Source: Vitis vinifera
Lineage: Eukaryota > Streptophyta > Magnoliopsida > Vitales > Vitaceae
Assembly: GCF_030704535.1 (NCBI RefSeq)
Contig: NC_081813.1
Location: 6,476,501 to 6,540,500 of the forward strand
DNA: 64,000 bases
Direction of reading: 5' to 3'
Shown here piece after piece: positions 25,335 through 37,688 of the stretch. The translations under genes and the position numbers were made by a program. Each line of letters starts with the position of its first letter. Position 1 is the stretch's first letter. Below the pieces are notes generated by a model. It did no database searches, had not been told where the DNA came from, and was given only the letters and a program-made list of their open reading frames with translations.

Positions 25335-25341
25335 TATATAG
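25335..25341 (+). promoter_or_regulatory. TATA box of PG copy 2
   Basis: TATATAG about 78 bp before the ATG at 25419, in the same context as the TATATAAA of copy 1. Confidence 0.65.
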
Positions 25342-25418
25342 AAAGGAACATCAGGGGTTAGAACCCAAACGTAAAACTTTCTAGTACTACTGATTGTGTA
25401 GTTTACTGTGACGATAGA

Positions 25419-27706
25419 ATGGTGAGCATCTTTCTCACCAATATGAAGGTACATAGTAGAATGACCTTACATGTTCAGCTCTGTTTTATCTTTACCGCTT
25501 CTAAATTTCAAATGTTTCAAGGACTACTTGAATTCTTACAAGTGAGAATATATATATATATATATATATATTAACGGTTTATGCATGCAGGATCGTTTCT
25601 CTTTCTTTATTTTATGCATGGTAATATTATCCAGCTTGAGCAGTTCTACAAATGCAACCTCGCCTTATTTTGATGTGATGGATTATGGAGCTGTTGGTGA
25701 TGGAAAAACCGATGATTCTCAGGTAATCATCCCTTTCTCTCTGTGTTGGTACTGAGAATTAGCTAGAAGAGGATGGTAAATGATTCTTTTAGTTAGCAAT
25801 ATCGTCGTATCTTTATATGCCCATTAGTACTATTTATGAAGAATTTGGAGACAAATGGATACTCCACTTTGAGCTCTTTTTGTTTGTATTATATGGGAGA
25901 CTTCACCATAGAGGATAAAAAGATAGAAAAGATATCATTTATGTTCCATAAATGTACAGGCATTTCTGAAGGCGTGGAATGAAACGTGCAAAGCTCAGTC
26001 ACCGGATGCTACCATGAATATACCAGCAAAGACATTCTTAGTGAATCCTGCCAAATTTTGGGGTCCATGTGTGCCAACCCGTATCAATATTCAGGTTATT
26101 AATTTGTTGAAACTATAGAGAACTAAACAATGTTTTATTCAAATTAATGAAGTGTGGTATGCATTTTGATAATTTTCAGCATGATAGAATTCAAAACCTG
26201 AATTTAGAAGATAATTGATGGAAATTGGTCTTCTCTTTTTTCATGAATTTCTCCATAGGTAGCAGGACAAATTATTGCAAACACTGATCAATCCCTGTAC
26301 TCGAACAATTATTGGCTCCACTTCGCGTATTTGGGAGGGCTTACTTTGACTGGAAGTGGAACTATAGATGGTCAAGGGGCAGGTTCATGGCCAGAGCGAA
26401 AGGGAGTAGCCGTAAGTAGAAGACGTTTTCATTATTTTCCAATCATATTTTCTGGGATAGAAAATGTTGTATAGAAATCAAAGTTCTATATATACAATGC
26501 TTAACAATAAGATTTGGCATGTCTTGGGACAGGCACTGCAATTGTTTTCTATCACAGACCTTGAAATCAACGGATTGACACATACCAATCCCCAAAAAGC
26601 CCATATCTCTATGACTGGTTGTAATGGAGTAAACATCAATAACATCACTATAAGCGCCCCTGAAGATAGCCCTAACACAGATGGCATTGATATTGGTGAC
26701 TCAAGCCACATTCAAATCCAGAATTCCAAAATTGGAACAGGTACGTTTGGAATTGTTTTAGCTCTACAACTTCAATTTATGTCGTTCATCTTCATCCCCC
26801 CACCCACTCCACTCTAACCCACCAAGAGTTTTTTTTTTCTTCTAATAATCACTTTATTAACATTTTCATCATTATTATCTTAATTGGTAGGTGATGACTG
26901 CATTGCTATTGGTACAAATTGTTCCTTCATCAATATCACAGACGTCACGTGCGGACCAGGCCATGGTATCAGGTAGGTGGAATACATATATTCAAATTCT
27001 AGAATAATGAAGTGCAGATTAAGAACTAAAATTCACGTTTTTGCAGCATTGGATCACTTGGAAATCCTGTAGATGGTGGCTACGACACAGTGTCAGAAAT
27101 ACATGTGCGGAGTTGTGATTTTATAGGAAAGAACACTACTGGAGTTAGGATCAAGACATGGCAGGTTGTTATTGCAACATAGTTCTTGATTGGCAACTTA
27201 AAGCTGAAAGCACTAACTTTTTTATAATTTTGAGTCTGTCTACAGGGAGGGCATGGAGAAGTAAAGAATATAACATATGAATACATTAAATTCTACGATA
27301 TCGCTAGACCAATCGTCATTGATCAATTTTACTGTCCTAACAATGCCTGCCAAAACAATGTAAGGAGCGTAACCCTTCCTAATTTTTAATATTTTATTCC
27401 ATCGAGTTTGAGACATAATTTGCTGATGATCTTTTTTTTTGTCATTGTCTCAAAATGTTGAAGACGGGTACCAGTGCAGTGGCAATAAGCGATGTATCAT
27501 ACACCAATATGGGTGGGACGTCAAGTGGAGACGACCCCGCGATATCTTTGCGTTGCGGTGACAAAAATTCCTGCAACAATATTGTGCTTGATAATGTCCA
27601 CATAAAGAACTCGGATTCAACGAAGCCGGCTTCTGCTGATTGTCTCAATGTTAAGGGAATATCATCCCATGTAAAACCTTCTCTTCTCAATTGCATGGGT
27701 TCTTGA
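25419..27706 (+). CDS. Polygalacturonase (GH28), apparently intact, tandem copy 2
   Basis: Inferred exons: 25419-25448 (or only the ATG), 25591-25722, 25960-26094, 26259-26411, 26533-26740, 26891-26972, 27047-27164, 27246-27359, 27464-27706. All junctions are GT-AG, and the sum is 1215 nt, or 404 residues. The protein should be secreted and hydrolyse alpha-1,4-galacturonan in pectin. A leader ([17 protein letters not shown]) is followed by [18 protein letters not shown]. The GH28 motifs are NTD near residue 197 ([10 protein letters not shown]), GDDCIAIG near 220, CGPGHGI near 241 and GVRIKTW near 279. The frame stays open to the TGA at 27704. If exon 1 is only ATG, the protein has about 395 residues. 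Endo or exo mode and tissue cannot be told from sequence. Copy 1 is its 5'-side tandem paralogue. Confidence 0.9.
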
Positions 27707-28689
27707 GCAACCTTTCTTGAGCTGTTTTAGTTAAGTTTTAATTTAGAGCTAGCCCAGTTGTCGCATGATATTTATTGCATGTCTCATGCAGTGAATCTTA
27801 TGTTGTATCTAAATAATAAGGTTTTGACGGCTGGATTCATCCAACAATTATTTGTTCTCTTCTTATGAAAGAAAAGCAAACAAATTTCTCTAATTTATAT
27901 AAAATTTATGGAATCATTAATATTGTTTCAACAGTCAAACCACTCATTGAACCAAAAATGATATTGGGTTACAATTCATTAATGGAAACAATATTGGGTC
28001 ATGATTTATTGGTCCAACTTGGTTTAAGTATAGTAATCGAATTATGATATATGATTATATTATTAAAAATAGAAATAATTATAAGAATATATATAGGATA
28101 AAATGTGAATTTATAAATATTTCTAATTTTATAAACACTTAAGGATAATATATACTACAACAAAAACAATTTTCAATTTTATACACATTTCAACTGCTAT
28201 ATATTTAATCAATACCATTAATTATAATGTTTTTCCAAAATTGAAAAAGAAAAAAAAATAGATAAAAGAACTAAAATGTAGGCGTAATTAAAATGTGTGT
28301 AACCAATTCCAATTCTCTTCATATATGACTTATTAGATTCATTTTGTTAAGAGAGTTGTGCTAGTGTTTTGGTTCTTAAAACAAAGATAAATATAAGTGA
28401 AGGAAGAACACTTTAGTAGCAAAAACTCTTGGTTCCCAACATAAAAATAAATACAAGTCAAGGAACAAAATTTTTGTAGCAAAAACTTTTTGGCCGCATA
28501 AACAAATCTAGGGCGTGGTTATTCCAACAAGTGCTTTTCTAATTAATTTTAGATATGAATAAAATTAAAATTAAAAATCTCATTTGCCTAAACTTTTCTT
28601 AAATAAAATAAAAAAATAAAAAAAAACTTTTTTGTAAATCCAACCGTGACTCTTCGCTAAATCTTCCATTGGTATTGATACAATATGAA
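27707..28689. other. 3' flank of PG copy 2
   Basis: AT-rich and similar to the 3' flank of PG copy 1. No gene was seen. Confidence 0.55.
28376..28492. repeat. Minisatellite, unit about 60 bp, two copies
   Basis: The same unit as at 23049-23221, but with two copies. Confidence 0.75.
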
Positions 28690-28860
28690 TAAACAATATC
28701 TTTTGAGCATGTTGATTTTATGTTGATATGATTCAATAAGATGTTGGTGCAGGCCATGCTTTTACTACAGCTCAAGCTAATCGCGGTTTTTGTGGTTGTC
28801 CTGAATGAAGATTACTACAGCTCAAGCTAATCGCGGTTTTTGTGGTTGTCCTGAATGAAG
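28690..28860 (-). pseudogene. Relic of a polygalacturonase terminal exon
   Basis: The minus strand reads AISLSCSKSMACTNILL followed by NHINIKS. This matches the last exon of the PG at 30935 ([21 protein letters not shown]). Only this internal part of the exon survives, and it contains a 50-bp tandem duplication that breaks it. The orientation is that of the minus-strand PGs, so it is probably a remnant of another minus-strand copy. Confidence 0.75.
28761..28860. repeat. Perfect-length 50-bp tandem duplication
   Basis: 28761-28810 and 28811-28860 are identical apart from their first bases (TTTACTACAG against ATTACTACAG). Confidence 0.97.
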
Positions 28861-29480
28861 ATCAGCTTAAGTACTAAAGTGATCTGTCAACTAATAAGGA
28901 AATAGATAGTCAATGATTTGAGAAAATATTATGTAAATATTTTATTTTTGGGTAATTTCTATATTCTAGTTCAATATATTTTCTTGTTAGTTGTCAATAT
29001 TATGTAAATATTTTAGTCTTTGGTAATTCCATTACTTTAGAAAATTAGTGCTTAGAAAATTATTCTTTTCCTCTTCAAGTCAATCTTGAATATTGTAATG
29101 TTCTCTCTCAATAAAAAATGGATCAGCCCATTTTCCTCAATCTTCAATCTTTCTAAAATGGTCAATGCCCTGAACACTCTTATCTCCATAAACGCTTCTA
29201 CCATCATCATGGTGCTTCCAATTTCATACCATTCTTATAGGATATGATTGTATGGAATCAATGACAAAAATCATCCTTATCTCTCTTCAACTATCAATAC
29301 CATTGATGGTAAATTCCAAATCCAAATTATTCCTTTTGTGTTGGACAAGACTAATTAATTCTCAGTGTCATTGCAAACACTATTTTTACTTATCCTGTTC
29401 CTTTATTGCTTCATCAAGAACATCTTGTGAAATTTGGAACATTTTAACATTTTATATATTAAAAATAGCAAAATAAAATT
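28861..29480 (+). mobile_element. Possible Copia 5' remnant (LTR-like plus gag fragment)
   Basis: LTR-leader-like text (repeated ATTATGTAAATATTTTA, then TCTCTCAATAAAAAATGG) is followed by degenerate coding resembling Copia gag, ending SSRTSCEIWN near 29430. The frame is broken several times. Assignment is by resemblance only. Confidence 0.4.
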
Positions 29481-29539
29481 TTAAATTAAATTAATTTTAA
29501 TTTTAAAATTTAATTTAATTTTAAAATTAATTTTATATG

Positions 29540-29700
29540 TAAACGGGGCGGAATGAGGCAATACCCGAACCCGCCCCGAGTTTAAAAAAAAATATCATAC
29601 CCGTCCCAAACCCGTTTATTAAATTTAAACTCTGTCCCATTAGGGGCGGGGCAGGGCGGGTACCCGAAAAAGCCCACCCCGTTGCCATCCCTAGGTTTTA
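29540..29700. repeat. GC-rich dispersed-element-like segment
   Basis: A sharp GC-rich island in AT-rich DNA made of GGGCGGG and CCCGAACCC blocks, ending in GTTGCCATCCCTA. Blocks of GGGGCGGGG and CCCCG are mutually complementary and could pair. It resembles short non-coding dispersed repeats of plant genomes. The family is not identified. Confidence 0.45.
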
Positions 29701-30934
29701 GTCGGGAGAAAGGGTGAACAATCAAATAATCAGGGAGAGAAAGACCCAAAGAGAGATTGAAACACAATTTTGTCTATTGGAGTAGCAAAGAGGCTAGGGC
29801 TAACATGAGATTTCTTTTTGTCGAGAGCAAAGGCAATGAGATTTAAAGGAGAATGAGGCAGCAAAGCATAGGGCAATTGAGGGAGGGCTACTGAAGCCAT
29901 GAATTAAATTTATACTTGGGAAGACGAACAAAGGGGAAATGTGGCCAAAAACCAGCAAGTACGTGACTTATGCTACTAGAGTTATAGGCATAGTTATGGG
30001 CATTAGTTATGAAGGAGATGACACCAAAAAATAAGCCTCTCATGTAAGGACCATTAAGAGGCATTTAGGGGTATTTGTTTCGATAAAAAAATCCATTACT
30101 AAGACAGAACATTTGACATCGCAACAACATGTGTGTTAAAGAAGACCAAGCTTGGGAGAAAATCAGTACAGAATTAATTAGTAAGAAAATCAAAAGAGAT
30201 TTTAGGCCAAAAATTAAGGAATGCCAGAAAAGGGGGTTATTTAGTTGACTGATGGAGGAAGATACTCAAGGGGGGACAAAGAGAAAGAGTCAAGATGTTA
30301 AGAATGGGTGCCTCTAAGGTGGTGGGATGGGGTATGGGAACTTGTTGGTTTGGGATAAAGCTCACATTTAGTGTGCGTGCAGGTATTAGGGGGCGCACAC
30401 CAATATCATGGAGGAAATACAAACTTGTATCAATATAGGTATACACTATCATTCTAATCCTAAGGTAATGGCATTTGAGGAAGAAATAGAAAAAAAAAAA
30501 TGAAATCAATTTAAACCTGAAATATTTTTGTAATTTTCTTAATTTTATTCTTATGTTTAAAACTTCTAAATTTTTAGAATCTACTTATATGTAGTTTTAA
30601 TAATAAAACAAATAAAAAATATAAGCGATTGAATATCGGTTTTATTAATTTGTTGCCAAAAAAGTTATAGTAATTCTTTTATAAAATTGCATATACAATA
30701 CCTTAATTATTGATTTCATAGTTATGCAATCAACTTTTCTTCGATCCACAATGAAAGTTTATTCTCGTTATTAAACAAGTTAACCACAGGACATATTGCA
30801 GCATATTTTTGATGACATAAAGCTTCACTCACCATATATATGATATGAAACCTATGAAAGGTTTTAAAATTTCATCCAAACAATACCCATGAAGTATTAT
30901 TATAAATCCATGCTGGAATCAACAAAATATAGAG
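29701..30934. other. Intergenic DNA
   Basis: No gene recognised. It includes the 3' flank of the next minus-strand PG. Confidence 0.45.
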
Positions 30935-33860
30935 TTATTTCATTAGACAACGCAAATTCGGAATGGATCTACTAGCTCTTCCATGGGCATTGAGACAAAA
31001 TGAAGAAGTTACAAATTTTTGCCCCACTGATGTTATGTTGATTCGTTTCAGCTCAATGTTTGTGCAAGCCATGCTTTGACTACATCTCAAATTTATGGCA
31101 GTCTTCGTCATTGACGTCCCTTGAACTCCAGCGTATGAAATGTCGCTCACCTTAACTGCCGATGTCTTCAGTATTATAAATGAAGACAGTGAAGTAAAAT
31201 AAATTAATAAACAAAGGCAATAAATTTTCAATTACTATAGGACATAAACAAATTGAAGATCATAGGTTTAAATTTTATGTTCCCTGTTAATAGGCCATAA
31301 TGTATGGGCCGATAGAAACCATTTTAAGGTTTTGATGTCAATTTTTGTGTTTAAATATCCATGACAAAACTTAATGTTCTTACTTTGTTTGGGCAGTGAA
31401 GCTGAGGACAATAATATTGGTCGATGATGATAGGGTTTTCGGCTGCATTGAGTGTAATACCCTGGAATGAGATCTTCCTGGCATATCCAGACCCTCCCTG
31501 AACAATTATAAAAAAATAAATTAAAAAGACAAAAAATGGAAATGTGTACCCTTGAATTGATTCATGAGAAAAGTCTAATAAATGGTTTTGGACTGAAGCC
31601 TCATACCTGCCATGTCTTGATCCTTATTCCATTCTGAGTTCCGGTGAAACTACAGTCTTGTACATGTATTTCTTCTACAGTATCATATGCTCCATTCATT
31701 CCTAAACTTCCAATGCTGCATGAAAGCATTTTCCAGTTCAAGAGAAGAAAAATGGTAAATTAAAATAGTCAATCAGGCGTCCTAAATGAAAAAACTAAAC
31801 TATCTATTTCACCCACTGGTATGCCTAGTGACCATGATGAAGAAAATAACTTGAGTAAAATTCTAATCCGCCGAACACATTAAATTAGAGGCTATAAGGA
31901 GCATATGACAAACCTTATACCATGGCCAGGTCCACATGCTACACGGCTAATGTTTATATTGGAGGACCCCTTAAGAATAGCAACACAGTCATCACCTATA
32001 ACCATTGTCACAATAAATGAATCAATGAATTAACTAAAGTAAATAAATTAACTATAGAAGCAGGATAATTATAATTGTATTACAAAATGAAAGAACGAAT
32101 AAATACCGGTTCCAATGTTGTTGTCATGCACTTGAATTTGGCTACACTCGCCAATGACAATACCATCTGTATTAGGGCTTTCTTTAGGGGCCTTTATGTT
32201 AAGGTTTGAGAGAATTGCACCATTGCATCTGAATAGTTTAACATGTTTACTAGGGCTGTTGATAACATTTAGTCCATAGATTTGAAGATTATTGCAGAAA
32301 GAGAATCCCAATGCCTGTCCACCAACAAATATATATTATTTGTGGAAAATCATACATATCCTAGGGCTGGGGCTGGTGTTGTGTACAACATAATGAACAA
32401 GAGCAGAAAATTCATTTCAGATGCAAGATGATAAAAGTAAATGATAAGAGCCAAAGCCTCTACTTACAATGGGTCTTGCTACGTCATCCATATCCTAGAC
32501 ATGAAAAAACATAAGTGTTAGATGAATAAAGAAAAAGAATAAATAATGATGTTGAAAGAAGGGAAAGTAGCTGATGCATTGCTGTTAACCCACATATGAA
32601 TTAGTATCATTCAGTAGTTCCTGTTTATAATAGAGTGATGGCCACCAACTAGACCCTTGCCCATCAAGTGTTCCCTTTCCATTGATAATAAACCCATCTA
32701 TGTACTGGAAAATGAGCCAATAACTTGAGCGTCCCCATGCTGATCTTGTTTTAGGTGCAGTAATATCTCCTAAAACCTGCCATTCAAATGGGAAATTATT
32801 GTTAAAATTTGTCATGGGAAAATTGGCTTCCACTTTTTTTTTTTCTTTTCTTACTAGAACTTAAACATAGGGTGAGCGAACCATTGAACAAAATAGATTA
32901 ATTAATCATCAGTTTCTAATGATAAAGTACCAGAACATGTATTTGAGGAGGTTTGCATGGGCCGCTGAAGACCGTAGGGCTCAACAAGAATGTCTTCTTC
33001 CTTTGAATTATAAGCATGGCACTGGTTGTTCGGGCAGTGCAAACTGCGTTCCATGCCTTCAGAAAAGCCTGAACATTTAATGAAAACAGAAGCTAATGTG
33101 TAACTGTTTTTACGTGTTGAAAGTACATGAAATTTATTTCCCACGTAAAGAGAGATAGTCAACTATTAATTTCTATACTTGAAAATTTGTGTAGTGCGTC
33201 ATTAATTAGCTTTACATTCACATTTAGGTTATGTTTAGTTCCCGAAAAATAAAGTATTAAAGAAAGAAAAGAATATTAAAAAAAATGATTTTCTTATGTT
33301 TTGTTTTACTATGAAAAATATGAAGAAAAAAAATCACATATATTTAAAATTAGTTGGAAATTTATACATTTTAAAATTATTTAACCTTTATATAATGAAA
33401 AAATAAAATAAAATGGTTTTGAAGAAACATATAAAGATGATTTATTAATTTCAATTTTTTTCTCTTTATTTTTTATTTTTTCAACTTTTCCTCTTTATTT
33501 TCTTTTCCTTACATTTTTCCTAAAATTTTTTAAGAACCAAACATAACCTTAATTATAATGCATAGCTAGTTGTGGAGATCTAGAACTTACTTGAGAATCA
33601 TCTGTCACTCCATCTCCAATTGCTCCAAAATCTAGCACATTAAAAGTAGTGGTTCTACCATTAAGTGCAACATTGCTTGATCCAGATGAGGCCATGCTCA
33701 AAATTAAGCAAATCAAGATAGAAAAATCCTGCATAGCATATCTGCAAATGTGAGAATCACCAGTGGAAAAATCAATGATAATCAACTAGTTAGAAGTAAA
33801 AGATAAAACATTTTGGCCAATTTTGGCCTGCCAAGGCACAGAAGCATTCCTTCGTACCAT
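30935..33860 (-). CDS. Polygalacturonase (GH28), apparently intact, minus-strand copy
   Basis: Inferred exons (minus): 33860-33858 (ATG only), 33728-33591, 33068-32931, 32776-32594, 32494-32468 (27-nt microexon, DMDDVARPI), 32314-32107, 31995-31914, 31715-31607, 31497-31384, 31165-30935. The sum is 1233 nt, or 410 residues, with all junctions GT-AG. A leader ([15 protein letters not shown]) precedes [19 protein letters not shown]. The GH28 motifs [28 protein letters not shown] and GIRIKTW are all present. The codon after NTDG-I is V rather than the common D. The microexon is needed to join phase-0 ends and also exists in the copy at 51-54 kb. An alternative start is the ATG just inside exon 2 (MQDFSIL). 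The protein is likely secreted and acts on cell-wall pectin. Confidence 0.9.
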
Positions 33861-33931
33861 GATGTGAATCATAGTGAAAGGGAGTTAGTTAAGAAGATAA
33901 GACTACATCTATGTGAATGCATGCTCTTCTC

Positions 33932-33940
33932 TATATATAT
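33932..33940 (-). promoter_or_regulatory. TATA box of the 30.9-33.9 kb PG
   Basis: TATATATAG on the minus strand about 72 bp upstream of the ATG. The distance is the same as in the other PG copies. Confidence 0.6.
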
Positions 33941-35062
33941 TGGTGATTTAGAAATTTCAAAAGTTTGACTTCAGCAGTTTCAAATTAAAATAATATTGTT
34001 ACAGTCAAACCTTGGATTCCCAATTGAAAAATTTAATGTTACTTTCCAAATTTGAAGATTTTTAAAGTTTTATTACCTCCATTTAAAATACAGACAAAAA
34101 TGCATGATATTTGGCCTGTAATCTCCCATTAAATGAGTCATTTCCTCTTTGGTGAGCACATATATATTTTAATATTTGCATTTATAGCCAAATTATTAAA
34201 GAAAACTGCTTTGTAATGGATGAGTATCACACAGCTCACTAAAAAAATACATGGACGAAAAAGGCCATAAAATTGTGATAAAAATTTACTTTTTCTGTGA
34301 TGATGTTAAGAGTTGACTCTTATCTTTAATTTCTAGTCGCTTATTTAATCTTTATGCAATTAATAAAATTTAATTCATGGCTATATCTTTAACTCTCATT
34401 TAAGGATTATATATTTTCTTGTCTTTAAATGGAAAAAAATCCTCTTCTAGCTTGACTCTATCAATGCACTATCAATCAATACCTACTCACAAATTTACTT
34501 CACATCCCTTAACTTTTTGTTTTACAATTTAGTATGAATCCACATCATCTCTCATTATTGTTTATTTACCAATATTTCAAACAAACTTTGTTGATGAAAC
34601 ATTGTAATTAAGAGTGAAAATACATTTTAAAATAATAATTAAATAATTAAAAACAAATTAAAAAATTTTTAACATCTTGAATCGTCAATTATGTAAATTA
34701 TTTCATGTCTTTTTTTTTCCTCACTTAATTTCCCCCTATCTTTCCTCAATTTTTTTAAAACATCTAATATAACTATGCCATTAATTATCTCTTATGGTTC
34801 AAAAATGTAGCATTAAGAATTTTGTACCCAAAAAACGCAATTCTTGGTTAAGTAACTTAATTCAAATTCAAATTATAAATGGAAATAAAATTAATCATTT
34901 ATTAGAAGAAAACAAAGTATTTGAATTCTTACTAAAATATAACTAGTTATTAAGAAGAAATTAATAGTTTAAAATTTGATATGTTGCTAAATTTCATTAG
35001 TTAAATTTTATTTTTTATTTTTTAAAATCATTTCAAATATTTTCTTTTAATTTAATTCTTTA
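33941..35062. other. Intergenic DNA
   Basis: AT-rich; nothing recognised beyond the PG promoter side. Confidence 0.5.
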
Positions 35063-35270
<208 letters not shown>

Positions 35271-37034
35271 AAGGTATGAAATTCTCAAGTATAAGGACTC
35301 TATTGTAGTTTAATGTCCCAATGAATAAGTATCACCCACAGGGAGGTGACCTTAAGGGCATAGGAGGAAATGGAAAGGTTAAAAGAATGCATGGACATTC
35401 TTAGGACAAAATCTTCATTTAAATGTTTATTGAAAATGCGATAATTAATCTTGTTGAAAACATGGGAGAAATTGAAATAAACTAAAGTTAAAACTGAATG
35501 AAAAACATTTTGAAAAAAAAAATTGTTGAGGATTGGTGGTGGCTTAAGCTCCCTTCTTTCCATTACATGTCCTCTACTCAATTTGATACAATCAAGATTA
35601 CTTCTAGGTATTCTTAAATGGAGAGTATTCAATAGAAGCCCTTCTCAAATATCTCCAAATGACTCACCCTTACGAATTAGTACTCTGGATACAAGTCTCT
35701 AAATCCTTTGCATCCTCTTTGCTTGCTAAACCATAGCACTAGGAGCTTACTGGGAGTTGTCTCAAGTCAAGATAATTGATCTAGTCCATTAAGGACTTGA
35801 GATACTCCATAAGGGATTCTTGAGCTCTAGTTCCTAAGCATCGATCGAAGATGAGTTTTCCATTCAAGTATAACAAAGTCTAAGTCATAAGTTGAATTTG
35901 TCATGGTATAACCAATCTTTAAGGGTAATTTCATGAGCCCGACATAACTCTTCTCTTTATCCTAACTTATTACTTATCCAACATAATTCACCATTAGAGA
36001 ATGAACTATGAACTAAAAATATGGTAAGTAGTCATCACCATTAAAATCCCAAAGTTAATATTTATCCTTAATTTAAATATTAGTATTTATTTATTATTAA
36101 TTTAACTTAGAGTTGAAGACTATTATTAGTTTGAATTAGAGTAGGAGACGAGGTTTATCCTCTCAAATGTTAATTGTATATAGATATTTTCTCAATCTCT
36201 TTCCTTCTCTATATGATATCGAAGTTTGTCATTATAACATGAAGCAAATTGAGGATCTTGGGGCCCTACATTGCCTTTCCCTGCCACAAATGGTAAAGGT
36301 CTGGCTATGCCCATTACTGGCAAGGATACTATGGCCCACCAAATAGGCTTCCTCATTTATACCAACAATCTTTGCTTCGAACTCCACCTAGTCTATCAAT
36401 GCCTCCTTCCTTACCACCGTGAATATTGTAATATCCTAGTTCCAATGCATATTTACAGCTAGAAACTCCAAATCTATCTTGTTCAAACCTACCAAAATTT
36501 TCTTCTTCTAATCTTAAACCATTGCCAACCATACTACTTCTATTTTCAAAGTCATTCTTGTCAATCGCTATTCTTTTTCATTTTCATTGCTTTTTTTAGT
36601 TTTGAGGTTTATATTTGAAAGTTCCATTTATATTTATATTTTTTTATGATATTTTCACTGGGTTGGCTAATTATGTGTTAAACTTTATCTTTTGTTATTT
36701 CTTCATGTCCATTATTCTTCTTCTTTGCTTTCTACCAATACCAGTTCCCTTATTTTATTCTCTACTTCTTTATCACCATCAACTCTGCCCTCAACTCTAC
36801 CTTCTACTTTGCCTCATGTGCCATATGTTGAATTAGGTTCTGAAATATTATATGCTCCTATGCTACTTTTCCATCATTAACACTAGATATTAGCTTGCCA
36901 TTAGTCTCTTCTTTGAATCCATCCAGATCGAAGATAAATGTTATTGCAACATCTATTTTTAACATGTTGAATACAAATTAATTTGTTGTTGCCACCACTA
37001 CGAAACTCAACTAGTTGCGCTATCTACTGACACC
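35271..37034. other. Intergenic DNA, probably old transposon sequence
   Basis: Moderate GC compared with its flanks. Short stretches such as 36240-36480 look like eroded coding, but no domain is identifiable. No gene is called. Confidence 0.35.
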
Positions 37035-37680
37035 CACCTATGATTTTTTGGGAAATACTATTTAGAAACCTTGAAATACCAACCCTCTTCAGTCTCTAGG
37101 CCTATACATATATACCCCATTATATCCCTTCTAGGGTTAAGGAGATATTTATTATTGTTGGGATTAATAGAGAGTCTCCTTGAGAGAAAGCCTAACAAGT
37201 CACACCATTCTCAATCTCTCATTCGAATGTTTCATTAAAAAATCTAGGATTAAAGACCCACATCCCTTCAACGAGGCTAAAGAGTATTCATTGGAGCAAT
37301 TAGAGGTTACCTTATCATGGACATGGATCAAGTTGTAAATACTGGAAAATAAGTCTTAAAGGTAAAATGGTCAGGTAAATCTTTGTAACATGATCTCATA
37401 TAGTGGATTTAGATTGGCAGTTTTAGACCTCATGGTTTTTTTATCTTCATAATTAGTATGGAGGTTTTCCACATAAAAATCTCTTTGTCCATAGCAATAT
37501 TCTTGATTATCTTGAGTATTTCTTGATTATATTGATTGATTGAATAGTATGCTTATCCCTACTATCTCACAAGGAAAAATTAGGTATAACAAATAATCTT
37601 TATTTGATAAAAAAATTTCAGTACACCCATTCACCCATATCTTGGTGTCAGCCTATTAGATTTTGGTGTTTAGAAGCTAT
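37035..37680 (+). repeat. LTR-like repeat family R1, copy 2 (start missing)
   Basis: Matches 16080-16650 and 40500-40970, sharing runs such as CATGGACATGGATCAAGTTG, ATATAGTGGATTTAGATT and the CCCATTCA end (37633). The first about 300 bp of the family are absent. Confidence 0.65.
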
Positions 37681-37688
37681 TTCAACAA

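Noticed and set aside
32902..33162. Open frame with [14 protein letters not shown]
   Set aside because: Wrong frame of PG exon 3; the correct frame reads [10 protein letters not shown] between good splice sites.
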